Assembly: GCA_947579665.1 (NCBI GenBank)
Contig: OX388347.1
Location: 26,900,562 to 26,964,561 of the forward strand
Direction: 5' to 3'
Source: Sympetrum striolatum
Taxonomy: Eukaryota > Arthropoda > Insecta > Odonata > Libellulidae
DNA: 64,000 nt
The notes beneath the pieces were generated by a model that worked only from the letters and a program-made list of their open reading frames with translations, searched no databases and was not told where the DNA came from. The position numbers and the translations under genes are program-made. Of this stretch, positions 47,690 through 57,099 are shown piece after piece. Positions within the stretch are counted from its first letter, which is position 1, and each line of letters starts with the position of its first letter.

Positions 47690-48843
47690 CAAACAGTGGT
47701 ATTCCTCAAAGCAAAGATGCAGGCAAAGTGGTTTGTTGCAGTCCAAGCACATCCACCTAGTATCTTTCCTCTTGACCTCCCGTCTTTTGGTATGTTGACA
47801 TAACGAAGCCTTTTCTTTGGAAGCTGTAGCAGGGACTGGCTTTGTGAAGTGCTGCCCTGAAAGGCGAAGACTCTCTCCTCCTGTCGAAGGTCAGCCTCCC
47901 CTGGGCAATTTTCTCTCCTTCACAGACTCTTCCAACAGTTGATCAATGAGCTTCAGTCTGAAGTCCTGTAGTTGTGGTTTTCTTCCTGTCTTCATTTGAT
48001 ACACAATGTAGGGATTCAACACAGCAATGTCTATTTTATGGAAAAATAGCTTTACATACCATTTCATGGTTTTTCTAATATTTCCTGTAAAACTAATTTG
48101 CATATCTGCCCTGTCAATCAAGTCCATGTTCTCATACCTTACAATACTTAGTGGTTTAGTAACGCTTTTTGTGGTAGTGTTATCACTTTTCCCAGTTTCA
48201 ATCATCGAGTCCTCATGAATTGTAGTCAGCATGTTGACCTCCCTTTTGTCTCACCATCTTTGAGCTAACATGGCTTTAGTGTGTCTTGAGATGCATTCAC
48301 GCTTTTTTATATTCTTTGGAAACTTGGGCATTCCCTGTCTGTTTTTTCTAACCGTACCACAAGCACCAGTTTTGTTTTCGTGTAAATATTCAAACAAATT
48401 AGGACTTATGTACCAATTGTCAAGGTATGCATTATGGTTTTTTCCTTTGTAAGGAGCAAGTAATGTGTTTACTACAGAACCTGAGATTCCAAGTTTTTCA
48501 TTATACTCTCTGTTTCTTTCCCTGTAAACACTATGTGATCAAGGATAAATCCTGTTTCACAGTCATAGAGGAGGAACATCTTTATCCCAAACCTATGAGG
48601 TTTAGATGGTATAAACTGTTTCCAACTTAGGCGACCTTTCCAAGCTACTATGCTTTTATCAATGCATAAATTGGTAAATGGATAGAAAATAGACTGACAT
48701 TTTCTACGGAAGTGGTCTAAAACAGTCCTTATTTCATACAGTCGATCACCTTGGGGTTGGATATTGTTATCATTAAAGTGCAGCAGCCGGAGCTGAAAAC
48801 TATCTAATGACATAATTTTTCCAATGATTGGCATTTCCATCAA
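47690..48843 (-). pseudogene. PiggyBac transposase, N-terminally truncated, frameshifted
   Basis: From 48843 leftwards: HFNDNNIQPQGDRLYEIRTV, then LCIDKSIVAWKGRLSWKQFI (first catalytic Asp, about 48655), DNWYISPNLFEYLHEN (second, about 48415) and ENMDLIDRADMQI (third, about 48120), followed by KWYVKLFFHKIDIAVLNPYI and a C-terminal cysteine-rich finger (CLDCNKPLCLHLCFEEYH, about 47700-47750) that binds terminal DNA. Lesions: a frameshift near 48495, an in-frame TGA near 48252 and a frameshift near 47890. The N-terminal part upstream of 48843 is missing, and TTAA-flanked ends were not found. Confidence 0.9.
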
Positions 48844-48993
48844 GGAATTTTTTTAACAATAGTCCTTCAGTCTGTTCTTTTTTACATGCCCCATCAACAA
48901 AAAAAGAGCTAGAAAAACATACAAATCGTCTACATTGTTTCCTTTCTATTTGTGCAACTTTGAATTTCATTTTACGCATGTAGTTTCAAGAAT

Positions 48994-49041
48994 AAATACA
49001 TGATAATTGTATTATTTTTAATTATTAATTAAACTCAATGT
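48994..49041. repeat. 48-bp direct repeat, left copy
   Basis: AAATACATGATAATTGTATT...CTCAATGT, identical over 48 bp to 49659-49706. The pair brackets the LTR-like insertion. Confidence 0.92.
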
Positions 49042-49653
49042 CGTAGTGGTTACTACGACGGGGAGCGAAAATAACTAACTCCTTGAGGCTTAACGTTTAT
49101 AGTTATATTTATTAATCGGTACACTTACTTGGAGGGGGTAAGGACGGGACCGGGGGTCTCAACTCTTAGTGGCCTAAAGTCGGAATGGGAATCGTCGGTG
49201 AGGATCGAGGTTGGCTCTGCCCCGTAGTAAGCTAAGGTCAGATGATGTCGAGGTTGGATCTGCCCCGTAGCAAGCTAAGGTCAGATGATGAAGTGGATAA
49301 GGTGGCTCTGCCCCGTAGCAAGCTAAGGTCAGATAGGATATGGTGACTTCTCATTGGGAACATAGTCCTTATATACTCTTTGGAAGGACGCTACCCCGAC
49401 TCCTCCGGGTGGACGCTACCCCGTAAACACAAAGGGTACAGGTGAAGGTGCTGCCTCTCCCTAGACAATGACTAGTGTAGCGTCTCAATCAGTCCTCATA
49501 AAGAGGTTAAATTTATCACGGGCAGCTTGAGTGGTGCCTTTCAGCGTGAGCCCTAGCATTTCCAGGAAATGCTAGCGCAGCTGCAAAAAGGACGCGTACA
49601 GTCGAAGAGTTGGTACAGAGGAGCCGAAGGCGCCTGCCTTGCCAAATTACCAC
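49040..49653 (-). mobile_element. LTR-like insertion, about 614 bp (TGTCG ... CCACA)
   Basis: The segment starts TGTCGTAGTGGTTACTACGA, a perfect 8-bp hairpin, and ends CCACA; TG...CA is the usual LTR terminus. On the minus strand an AATAAA lies about 80 bases before the ...CGACA end, which fits an LTR in that orientation. A similar terminal hairpin opens the LTR-like DNA at 35945. No matching second LTR or coding region is attached, so it would be a solo LTR. The flanking repeats are 48 bp rather than the usual 4-6 bp. Confidence 0.65.
49203..49335. repeat. Minisatellite of about 44 bp, three units
   Basis: Each unit contains CTGCCCCGTAGYAAGCTAAGG followed by TCAGAT. The three copies diverge mainly at their 5' parts. 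It lies within the LTR-like insertion. Confidence 0.85.
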
Positions 49654-49658
49654 ATCTC

Positions 49659-49706
49659 AAATACATGATAATTGTATTATTTTTAATTATTAATTAAACT
49701 CAATGT
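49659..49706. repeat. 48-bp direct repeat, right copy
   Basis: Identical to 48994-49041; see that entry. Confidence 0.92.
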
Positions 49707-49811
49707 AACATTTTTAACAAGGAATGCAGAATAAAATTAATTATCCAGAGTGCATACAACATTGATCATTCCCAACCATCTAAAGAACTATTACTAAATC
49801 TTGATAATAAG

Positions 49812-50006
49812 TCATACATACTCATGGTGTCTCTGTGGATTTGTGGCATATTCCAGTGCAACATCGCTAAGATCAGCCGAGGTGTTAGTTGTACTAATCT
49901 TCACAATGCCCTCATAGAGGATACTAAATGCCTTATACTTTTGGTATAGCTTACACAGGGAGTCACTCCACAGATTGAGGTGGAGGTTTACCTGCACTCC
50001 ACCCAC
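49812..50006 (-). pseudogene. Endogenous bunyavirus nucleoprotein relic, N-terminal fragment (duplicate)
   Basis: About 45 codons on the minus strand match, with few differences, the N-terminal part of the larger nucleoprotein relic at 50922-51843; after that the frame diverges into unrelated sequence and stops. The flanking DNA to about 50224 is also duplicated, so this is a partial segmental copy and not a second integration. There is no start codon in a convincing context. Confidence 0.6.
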
Positions 50007-50224
50007 TCTCTGTCAGGAAACACCAATGTTGGATGAGAGACAAACACAATGCTGGTGGAGAAAGGAAACAGGAAGAGGAAGGGACTTCTATGAGGGACCA
50101 TTTGGAAAAGGAATGCCTACATGATTATTGGGCCTGATCGTTGATGCCTGTCAGGGCAAGGTAGTACAGGGTAAGGATGAAGGGACCTTTTGGGATTAGC
50201 ACACAGACTCTTGATTCCTCCATA
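49842..50224. repeat. Segmental duplication, copy A
   Basis: About 380 bp closely similar to 51697-52076, in the same orientation, covering the 5' end of the nucleoprotein relic and its upstream flank. Shared landmarks include CTCATAGAGGATACTAAATG and CACTCTCTGTCAGGAAACAC. The copy ends next to the mariner fragment. Confidence 0.85.
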
Positions 50225-50236
50225 CAAGCTACAGGG

Positions 50237-50580
50237 AACATACGTAGGGGGACCCAAAAATAACAAGAATTTCATTATAACTTTTTTATTTCTCAATATT
50301 TTACACCAAATTTTGATCACCTTCAAAGTACTTTCTATTAACCAATATACACTTGTCCAAACGTTTTTCCCATTGATAAAAACAGCTTTGGAACTCACAT
50401 AATGGGATGTCTCTTAACTCCTCCAGAGATTTTTGTTCAACTTCTTCCACAGTCCCAAAACAGTTTCCTTTCATGTTCTTTTTGAGCCTAGGGAACAAAA
50501 AGAAGTCACAGGGGGCTCAGGATTGGGTGAGTAGGGTGGGTGAGTAATCGGTGTCATTCCGTTTTTCCTCAAAAAATGTT
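50237..50580 (-). pseudogene. Mariner transposase, C-terminal fragment and one terminal repeat
   Basis: On the minus strand HPPYSPNP is followed, after a frameshift, by CDFFLFPRLKKNMKGNCFG and further on QSCFYQWEKRLDKCI, the familiar C-terminal region of mariner transposases containing the third catalytic aspartate (DFFLFP). A terminal-repeat-like end (TAGGGGGACCCAAAAATAAC) follows at about 50242. The N-terminal two thirds and the other terminal repeat are missing. It lies between the two copies of the nucleoprotein duplication. Confidence 0.8.
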
Positions 50581-50921
50581 CTTTCAAACTCTGTTGGACT
50601 TTGATGTTTTAATACTTACATTCCGTATTCCTACACTGCTCCTCACAGTAGCCTTTACTTTCGCATTTTCAATGTGGAACTGATTTCTAAGGCTATGAAA
50701 TTTTGTGACATTCTCTTTCTGTTGTTTTGGGTCTCACTTCATTCACCGCTGCGCTCACTCATCTAATTGCTTCTGCTCGTAGGTGCTTATTATGGTAATG
50801 AGGGATACGAATAACGTATAAGCAATTCTCATTCTTATGCGATTCTATTAACTTCGTCACCTGATTCCACTGGTTTATGCTCATATTCGAACAAAGATCT
50901 TCTAATATTTTTTTAAGTTTA

Positions 50922-51843
50922 TCAGAAAGGTCGTCTGCACACTATAACTTCCTGCAACTCTGGTTTGTTTTTATCACGTGACTTTCTGCTCAATGATGAT
51001 TGGATGACAGGAGCAGCCATCAGTGTAACATGCAGTAAAAATAGCACTTGACCTATCCTCAAATCCAGTAAGGGAGTATGCCCAGCAGCAGGCATACACC
51101 AAATATTCGTGCCACCTAGGATTTCAAATTGCCTGAGGAACATGATTTTGGTAGCATTGGGAAGGACACAACCTCTCATGGCTATCCTGGCATATCTAGC
51201 AAGCTCACCCATCACTTCCTGCAGAGTCCTGTTAGAAGAAGCCATATTGATCACCTGGTTGAATTTATATTGGTGAATGAGATATACCTTGACTATGGTC
51301 CTCATGATTTGGTGTCCTTCTGGTATCAGGGAACCAAAGGCTGGGGTCATCATCACCTTGGGGTAATTTCTGGGTAGAGAACTGAGGGGAACCACAGTGG
51401 ACATTGCCTTCCTCATGTAAGTGCATGTAATCCATGGGAAGGCTAATGCTATCCGGGATATGGTCAGTTGTTCTTTTCTGGTAGGTGTACCCAGATGAAC
51501 GTTGTATTTCCTAATGAGGCCACACATTTTTGATACACTCCTCATTTTTCCCTCCATTTTCTCAGTGTTTGTCCCTCTTTCGCCGAAGAGAACGACGAAC
51601 CCCTGGATGTCTTCTTTGAGATCTGCTTGTCCTATCTGGACCATTTTATCCATCACCTCTTTTGGATTGAACCCCTCACACTGGAAATCCTGTTGCAGTT
51701 CCCAGTGCAACATCCCTGAGACCAGCCAAGGTGTTGGTTGTAGTAATCTTCACAATGCCCTCATAGAGGATACTAAATGCCTTATACTTTTGGTATAGCT
51801 TACACAGGGAGTCACTCCACTGATTGAGGTGGAGGTTTACCTG
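50922..51843 (-). pseudogene. Endogenous viral element: bunyavirus (phlebovirus-like) nucleoprotein
   Basis: A 263-codon minus-strand frame (50922-51713), preceded in another frame by about 45 more codons, resembles the RNA-binding nucleoprotein of phlebovirus-type bunyaviruses in length and in the order of its conserved blocks (for example FNPKEV near the N-terminus, LTISRIALAF in the middle, PRNYPKVMM and FNQVIN later). In the virus this protein coats the RNA genome. A frameshift near 51710 separates the two parts, and no promoter or other viral gene is present, so it is a genomic fossil, probably copied from viral mRNA by a retrotransposon. The C-terminal 30 or so residues look extended. 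The family call is from pattern recognition, not a search. Confidence 0.72.
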
Positions 51844-52076
51844 CACTCCACCCACTCTCTGTCAGGAAACACCTATGTTGGATGAGAGACAAATCAAAAC
51901 ACAATGCTGGTGGAGAAGGGAAATGGGAAGAGGGAGGGACTTCTATGCAGGACCATTCTGAAAAGGAATGCCTGCATGACTATTGGGCCTGATCATTGAT
52001 GCCTGCATATGGGTATTACAGGGGAAGGATGAAAGGGGGGCCTCTTGGGATTAGCACAGACTCTTGATTCCTCCAG
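51697..52076. repeat. Segmental duplication, copy B
   Basis: Counterpart of 49842-50224. It contains the 5' part of the main nucleoprotein relic and its upstream flank. Confidence 0.85.
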
Positions 52077-52690
52077 TCAACTGTCAACCAGAAGGCGAAC
52101 TCAGAATAGTGTCTTTCATTCGTCTCCTTGCGAGGACTCAACGGTCGATCTGAATTTCGAACTTCACAATGTGCAGCCTTAACCCCTGATAAATGAATGT
52201 CTCTCTCCAATCTTCAGCCACTCCTTATATACGGTGAAGCGCGGAGGTGGGATATGGCATAGCTACCCCCAGAGCCACCCCTTGTACCCTGTGACCTGGC
52301 TGGGGGTGTCTCTAACGGAACCCGGTCTCTCAGTTTACGGGGTTTGTCCCGCGCATTGTCTTAGGACCTCCCACTCTTTCGCCCTAGCCCATGCCCAGAT
52401 GCACTCCCGCTTATCCGACCACCTGTTGCTCCAACAATGGCATGTCCACCTTGTGGCTCATTTTGTGGCTTGGTCTACAAACCTCTACCTTTATTTCTGG
52501 GGAGCCCTCTCCTATTTAAATATCAGTTGATTTATAAAATCATTGAAAATGAACAGCTATTATCGAACTAAAAACTGACCTATGAAACAACATTTAGGTC
52601 TGAGATAATAAACATGTAAGAAATGATGATGGTTGCAAACTTAATTTTTCTCGAGCACTTTATCTTCCCTGCCCTTCAGCAGAGGGTTGC
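52077..52690. other. Non-coding DNA upstream of the viral relic
   Basis: Moderately GC-rich at 52230-52500. No domain recognised in the frames on either strand. Confidence 0.5.
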
Positions 52691-52749
52691 AGTTCAATGT
52701 CGTTGGAATCATTCATCACAATCATTTGTGCATTTTATGTAAAAAGCTG

Positions 52750-52990
52750 TGAGGTCCTAGAGGGCCCTTATATATATCAGATTCCTCGAATCACACTCTT
52801 TATTCTCCCAAGGCTTACATATGCCCATCACGAGCACTCCCTCGAGCCGCCATTTCGTCAGCAGGTTAAGTGCTGTCCCTGCCACCGATGGGGCCACTAT
52901 CGGATGGCCCGCAGCCCACGCCGAGATCCCCTCAGACAGTACCAAATTCGAGCCTACGCCGTGCGCAGTCCCGTGCCTAGGCACCCGTGA
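52750..52990 (+). pseudogene. Possible LINE ORF1 (Gag-like) zinc-knuckle fragment
   Basis: The plus strand reads VKCCPCHRWGHYRMARS, which looks like a retroposon CCHC zinc knuckle (CX2CX4HX4C) with the last cysteine changed to arginine. A hydrophobic/basic segment precedes it, as in LINE ORF1 proteins. The frame runs from about 52697 to 52987 and is flanked by Mutator-like sequence on the right. Confidence is low: this rests on one degenerate motif. Confidence 0.3.
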
Positions 52991-53147
52991 AAAGCGAACT
53001 CTATAGCTGGTACTTTCCACTTTGGGAAAAATCCATAATTTTATGAAAGTTCTTTCAGGATTAGAGTGGTTTTGTGATACAAGACCAATGTTTGCTCTTA
53101 TGTCTTTTCTTACCAATACCTTCAGCAGACCATTCCCTGGGAAGGTC

Positions 53148-53860
53148 TCAATTCTTACCAAATCCATGAGATTCTCTAAGCCTATTGCATTTCTCTTTGA
53201 AGCACTTGAACCCATGAAGTTTGTTGGAACAATGTGATTTTGTAAGCTGCCCGTCAATTTTCCAGCTCCCTTCCCACCAAGCCCCTTCGTGTCCTTTTTC
53301 AACTTCCAAAGTCGACTTCCCATTCTCTTTTGAACATGGCCCACGCACTCTTACTTTGATACCAGGCAGTCATCATATGGGTTCAAGTCAACAAGAGCCT
53401 TGTAGATTTTCGTGTCCCCGTCGCTGACATAATTTTAAATTTCATAACCAGAAGATTTTTCGATCCCAAAAACATTTCGCCCATGCTGTCCACTTCCGGT
53501 GTGATTTGCAGTGCAGTCGTTGATATGGTTTTCACTCCATTCTTCATACTCAGGCGTCCCTTGTTTCGATGTCCAATTGTGGCAGGCTTGGCAGTAAGAA
53601 GATTTTACTATCACATCCAAAATTTTAACAGTATATTTGCTGATGAGCTCGATGAAACCTAACAGCGACGAAAAGCCTAACTTTTTCCAAGTTCCATCAC
53701 TGGAAACAGACAAGTGCGTCGACTCATTCCCAGCTGCAGAGTTGGCTTCAATTTCTTCGCGTACGGCCTTCCATTGCACAACTTCAAAGGCGGTCTTTGA
53801 TGCGGGGTGCAAATTGTCCAGGAAGTTGTAATTCGCAAATCCAGACAAGGGAGATGCCAA
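53148..53860 (-). pseudogene. Mutator-like transposase, central part, two in-frame stops
   Basis: The minus strand reads HLSVSSDGTWKKLGFSSLLG and later SSYCQACHNWTSKQGTPEYE. After two in-frame TAA codons (about 53440 and 53352) it continues KIYKALVDLNPY and CVGHVQKRMGSRLWKLKK, then TKGLGGKGAGKLT. These match, in order, the Mutator-like transposase domain common in arthropod genomes: DGTW and the later DGD carry the presumed catalytic aspartates, and CVGHVQKRMG is highly conserved. Both stops look like single substitutions of lysine codons. The N-terminal part of the same or a sister copy is at 55210-55670. Confidence 0.8.
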
Positions 53861-53869
53861 CTAGCGGTG

Positions 53870-54430
53870 GAATTGAGAACCCTGCGCTGAGGGATCAACT
53901 CGAGAAAGAGCACATTGATCCTTACAACCTTTGGGTGTGTCCTATCCTATTATAGTATCCTTTTGTATATATGCCCAAACTGTGTTAATGATGATGCATT
54001 GCATGGAAACTATGAAGCAGAAGATAAATTTTTGTCCAAAGTTATTGAATAATGAGATACCAGAGTGAAATTGCTGAAGTAACAAAAATTTTGTTGTAAC
54101 AAATAACTTTCCATTAGCAACAAATCCTTGCTTAAGAACTTTAAGCATTTGTCTTATTAAGATTAGGCCTCATGATGACTACTGGGATTAAACCTTACCA
54201 TTATGGTTCGCTCAAATATCTGTGAAGTTCTATGGAATAATAATAATATAATAGTAATAATAATAATTTTATTATGTAAGAAAAATAATTTACAAATAAC
54301 TTAATAAATATCAAATCATTGAGGTTCACTAGAGGTAGTATCTTCAGGTTCATCTATTTCCTGAATTCTTCCTGAACTGTTATAGAAATATCATTAGATT
54401 ATTAATGTTATCATAAGAATAAGTGACGCA
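53870..54430. other. Non-coding DNA between Mutator-like and SWIM remnants
   Basis: AT-rich; an (AAT)n-like microsatellite lies at about 54237-54272. No gene recognised. Confidence 0.5.
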
Positions 54431-55209
54431 TCACACATAACGCTGAACTTGGAATCTTATGAACATCAAGTTATTTTTCCACTTATGTATGCAGAGCAAG
54501 GGCAGACCTGGGACATGCCAATAGGAGGTGCTGCAAGCAAAGCCTGCAGGCATGTCTTCACTATCGTCCTCCCGCTTTACATGGCAGAAATCCTTAATTT
54601 TTTTAACGGAATAATTTATTCCTGCCATCTTCTTGTGTTTTTGTCCAAAGTTATTAAATATCGGTGGAGGACAATTCTTCCAGCTCTGCCAGATCATTCC
54701 TGTTTACATAAACAATTCCATAACATAAATAGGAATATGAGAACTAAATAAATGAAGCAGTAAACCTATGAAGTGCAAATTACATCATAATTCGTAATTA
54801 TCACATAAAATGACTCACCTGTTCAAATACCAAAGTGTAGCACTGACATGTTTACATATTTCCGAGTTCCCCGCTTTACACGAGCAGCTCATGCTTTTTA
54901 CCAACACTTCTCCTTCTTCATTAATGTGCAATGCCCCAGAAACTTGTAGAGGTTCCTTCGTTAAACCACTGGTCTGGAGCACCAGTGAAATTATATTAAT
55001 TTCAGCTCCTGTGCTCCTTCCCCGAGTGCCAACCAACACTATTTGACCGGTATTTAAAATGCATTTGCCATCAATGACACTCCGCGATCCCACATTTCCT
55101 CCTAGATCGTCTCCTTGTACTTCACGCAAAGCCTGCCAGACATCTTCTAAACAAAATAATGTACTACGATGAACCACACTTCTCCGTGTTATGAGCACAG
55201 ACTGATCCT
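54431..55209 (-). pseudogene. SWIM zinc-finger protein remnant, two exons
   Basis: Minus-strand exon 1 (from about 55209, possibly further upstream, to 54819) ends with MSCSCKAGNSEICKHVSATL, a SWIM zinc finger (CxC...CxH), and a GTGAGT donor. After a 119-bp intron with a TAAACAG acceptor, exon 2 (from 54699) continues NDLAELEELSSTD and, after a frameshift, FGQKHKKMAG and YSVKKIKDFCH. Arthropod genomes carry many such SWIM proteins, some fused to a YqaJ-type nuclease domain; no nuclease domain is visible here. The fragment sits inside the broken Mutator-like element. It could be an inserted retroelement cargo, a captured host gene, or part of another transposon. Confidence 0.6.
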
Positions 55210-55670
55210 TCACGGAGCCGACATTTTGAGAAATGACATCAGCGACGCCAGCGCCGCTAGTGGTACTTTGAGTCTCGAATAAGTGGTGTTGCTGAATGAG
55301 TTTTTGATGTCCAGCAGGGAGCAAAATGTCTTTACACTCTGCAGTTTGCATCCGAGAAGGTGAAAAGCAAACAAAAGTTGCTGGTTTATTTCATACACGA
55401 TTCTCAATATGGGAGATAATAATATCTGGCACCTGTCGCATGAACAGTCCACAATGAGTTTACACCCTATGCCAGGTCCCGCCATGCGTCCAAACTTCAC
55501 TGCGCTGGAACAGGACTTGCACACAAGAAGCTCAATGCGTTGAACACCATCATAAAGTTGCAAATGACGTGACGTTGCTGATGAACTAATGTAGTCCGCG
55601 TCTGCTTCCGCCAAAAATTGATTTCCCTGGAAACACTTTTTCCGAGTCCGGGAAGTGACGGTCTCCTTTT
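55210..55670 (-). pseudogene. Mutator-like transposase, N-terminal part
   Basis: The minus strand contains KSCSSAVKFGRMAGPGIGCK, then EINQQLLFAFHLLGCKLQSV and KTFCSLLDIKNSFSNTTYS. This is the N-terminal region of Mutator-like transposases (an INxxxxxAxxxxGxGxxxxxxFCxLLxxP pattern). The frame then changes and the SWIM remnant begins, so it does not run on into the central part at 53860. Confidence 0.65.
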
Positions 55671-56060
55671 CGGCATTTTACATAAAACCGGCGAGAAAAC
55701 GTTAGCAACAGTTTACAAGAGCTACACTTGTATGCAGACACTGCAAACTATGAGGTTAAAGATTTGTGGGTGACAAATAAAAATCTGAAAAACTTACCAT
55801 GTTTTTTGTACGAAACAGCAGGATTCTGATCTATGCAAACATATTTCTCAGATTGGTTATTACTTTCTTGGAACTTCCTCTTTCCATACGAAGCCTCTAA
55901 ATGGATAAAGTGATCTTTTTAGAGTTTCTTGCACATGCATTCATCTATATTAACCCTTTGGCTACACTAACCAAGTTACCTCAATTTTTCCATGTAGTAA
56001 TATTTTATATCTTCATGCAGCAATGGATTAGTTAATTGAATCATGAGAATGTTGTTCATT
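55671..56060. other. Non-coding DNA between two Mutator-like remnants
   Basis: AT-rich; no gene recognised. Confidence 0.5.
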
Positions 56061-56064
56061 TTAA

Positions 56065-56660
56065 ATGCTCTCATACAAGTGCGCGCACTATCCAACCGAT
56101 ATTTCTAACTCATTCATGATTTCTAACAATGACGTGACACCATTGTTGAATGTGCATGTTGCAACAAATGCAGCAATGTTAACAATTTTGGCCCCGCTGT
56201 GCATCATTTTTGGAGCTATCTTCCAAATAAGTTGGTTGAAGCTCTCATTGCTGTTTGGTGTGTATCCGCCAACACAGTGTTCAAACAATTTGTCATTGCT
56301 GAGGCCTTCGTAAATTGGTTTGATGGTATCTAACACCATTTTTTGGCAATGCTGAATAATCGTGATGGAAAATCCTCTGTCCTCATTTAGCTTTCGCTTG
56401 TTGCCATTTGCACCACAATTTGGGGCCTTCGGGACAAAAATGATGTTCAGGCTTGCTGTCTGTTGAGCCGTAATGGTAGAATATTGCCTATATCGCTTTT
56501 TTCATGTCATCCTTGGATTTACTGTTTCTTCGAATGGCTAAGCCATAGTAAATGCTCAGTTTGTCTATAAACTTTGCCATCAATTTGTTTTTGCCACCGA
56601 TTCCAGGATTCTTTTTTCTTGCATGCTCGAAGACGGGTTCCCATTCGTCCTCAATATTCA
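56065..56660 (-). pseudogene. Mutator-like transposase, C-terminal part (second copy)
   Basis: The minus strand reads DEWEPVFEHARKKNPG-like sequence, then LMAKFIDKLSIYYGLAIRRN and FYHYGSTDSKPEHHFCPEG. After a frameshift it reads IKPIYEGLSNDKLFEHCVGG, NSNESFNQLIWKIAPK and AAFVATCTFNNGVTSL. These are consecutive conserved blocks of the C-terminal half of Mutator-like transposases. One in-frame TAG (about 56490) and a frameshift (about 56400) break it. It lies upstream, on the minus strand, of the N-terminal fragment at 55210-55670, so at least two copies are present. Confidence 0.75.
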
Positions 56661-56879
56661 TTCATCCCCCATAAACGCATAACAAAAAAAATCATGTATT
56701 TATTTTGTAAGCTTTCTTGATGTACGGGCACGAAGGAATGAAAGTCGGTTTGCACGATGAACACGAAACTACAATTTTAAAACCGAGCCCTCGAGTTCTT
56801 TCTATTGAGAATCAATCATCACTATCACACTTTTTGCATTTAACACATTCGGATAAGGCTGAAAACACTGCCAAAAAAT

Positions 56880-57089
56880 TCAAATTCGATACCCAATGTT
56901 TGGATCTTCTGGTGCGGATGTCTCACGATCAGTCTTCAATTTTTTGGAACTGGAACTGATATTCTCATCGGAAAGTTCTACTTTTTCGGCAGTATATTGA
57001 TTTTTGGGCAGTATCTTCTTCTTGCTTTGATCTTTGCAAAAAGGTCCGGATTGATGAGTTTCCCAAGAACCTTTATGTCTGTTATCCAT
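56880..57089 (-). pseudogene. Possible N-terminal leader of a Mutator-like transposase
   Basis: The frame opens MDNRHKGSWETHQSGPF and contains ISSSSKKLKTDRE followed by GYRI, a layout like the lysine-rich leader found before the conserved domain in this transposase family. It probably belongs to the copy whose C-terminus is at 56065-56660. Identification rests on layout only. Confidence 0.35.
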
Positions 57090-57099
57090 TTTCCTGAGA

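Noticed and set aside
52697..53006. Additional Mutator-like coding sequence on the minus strand continuing from 53148
   Set aside because: The minus frame is open but shows no conserved block; the plus-strand zinc-knuckle reading explains it somewhat better.
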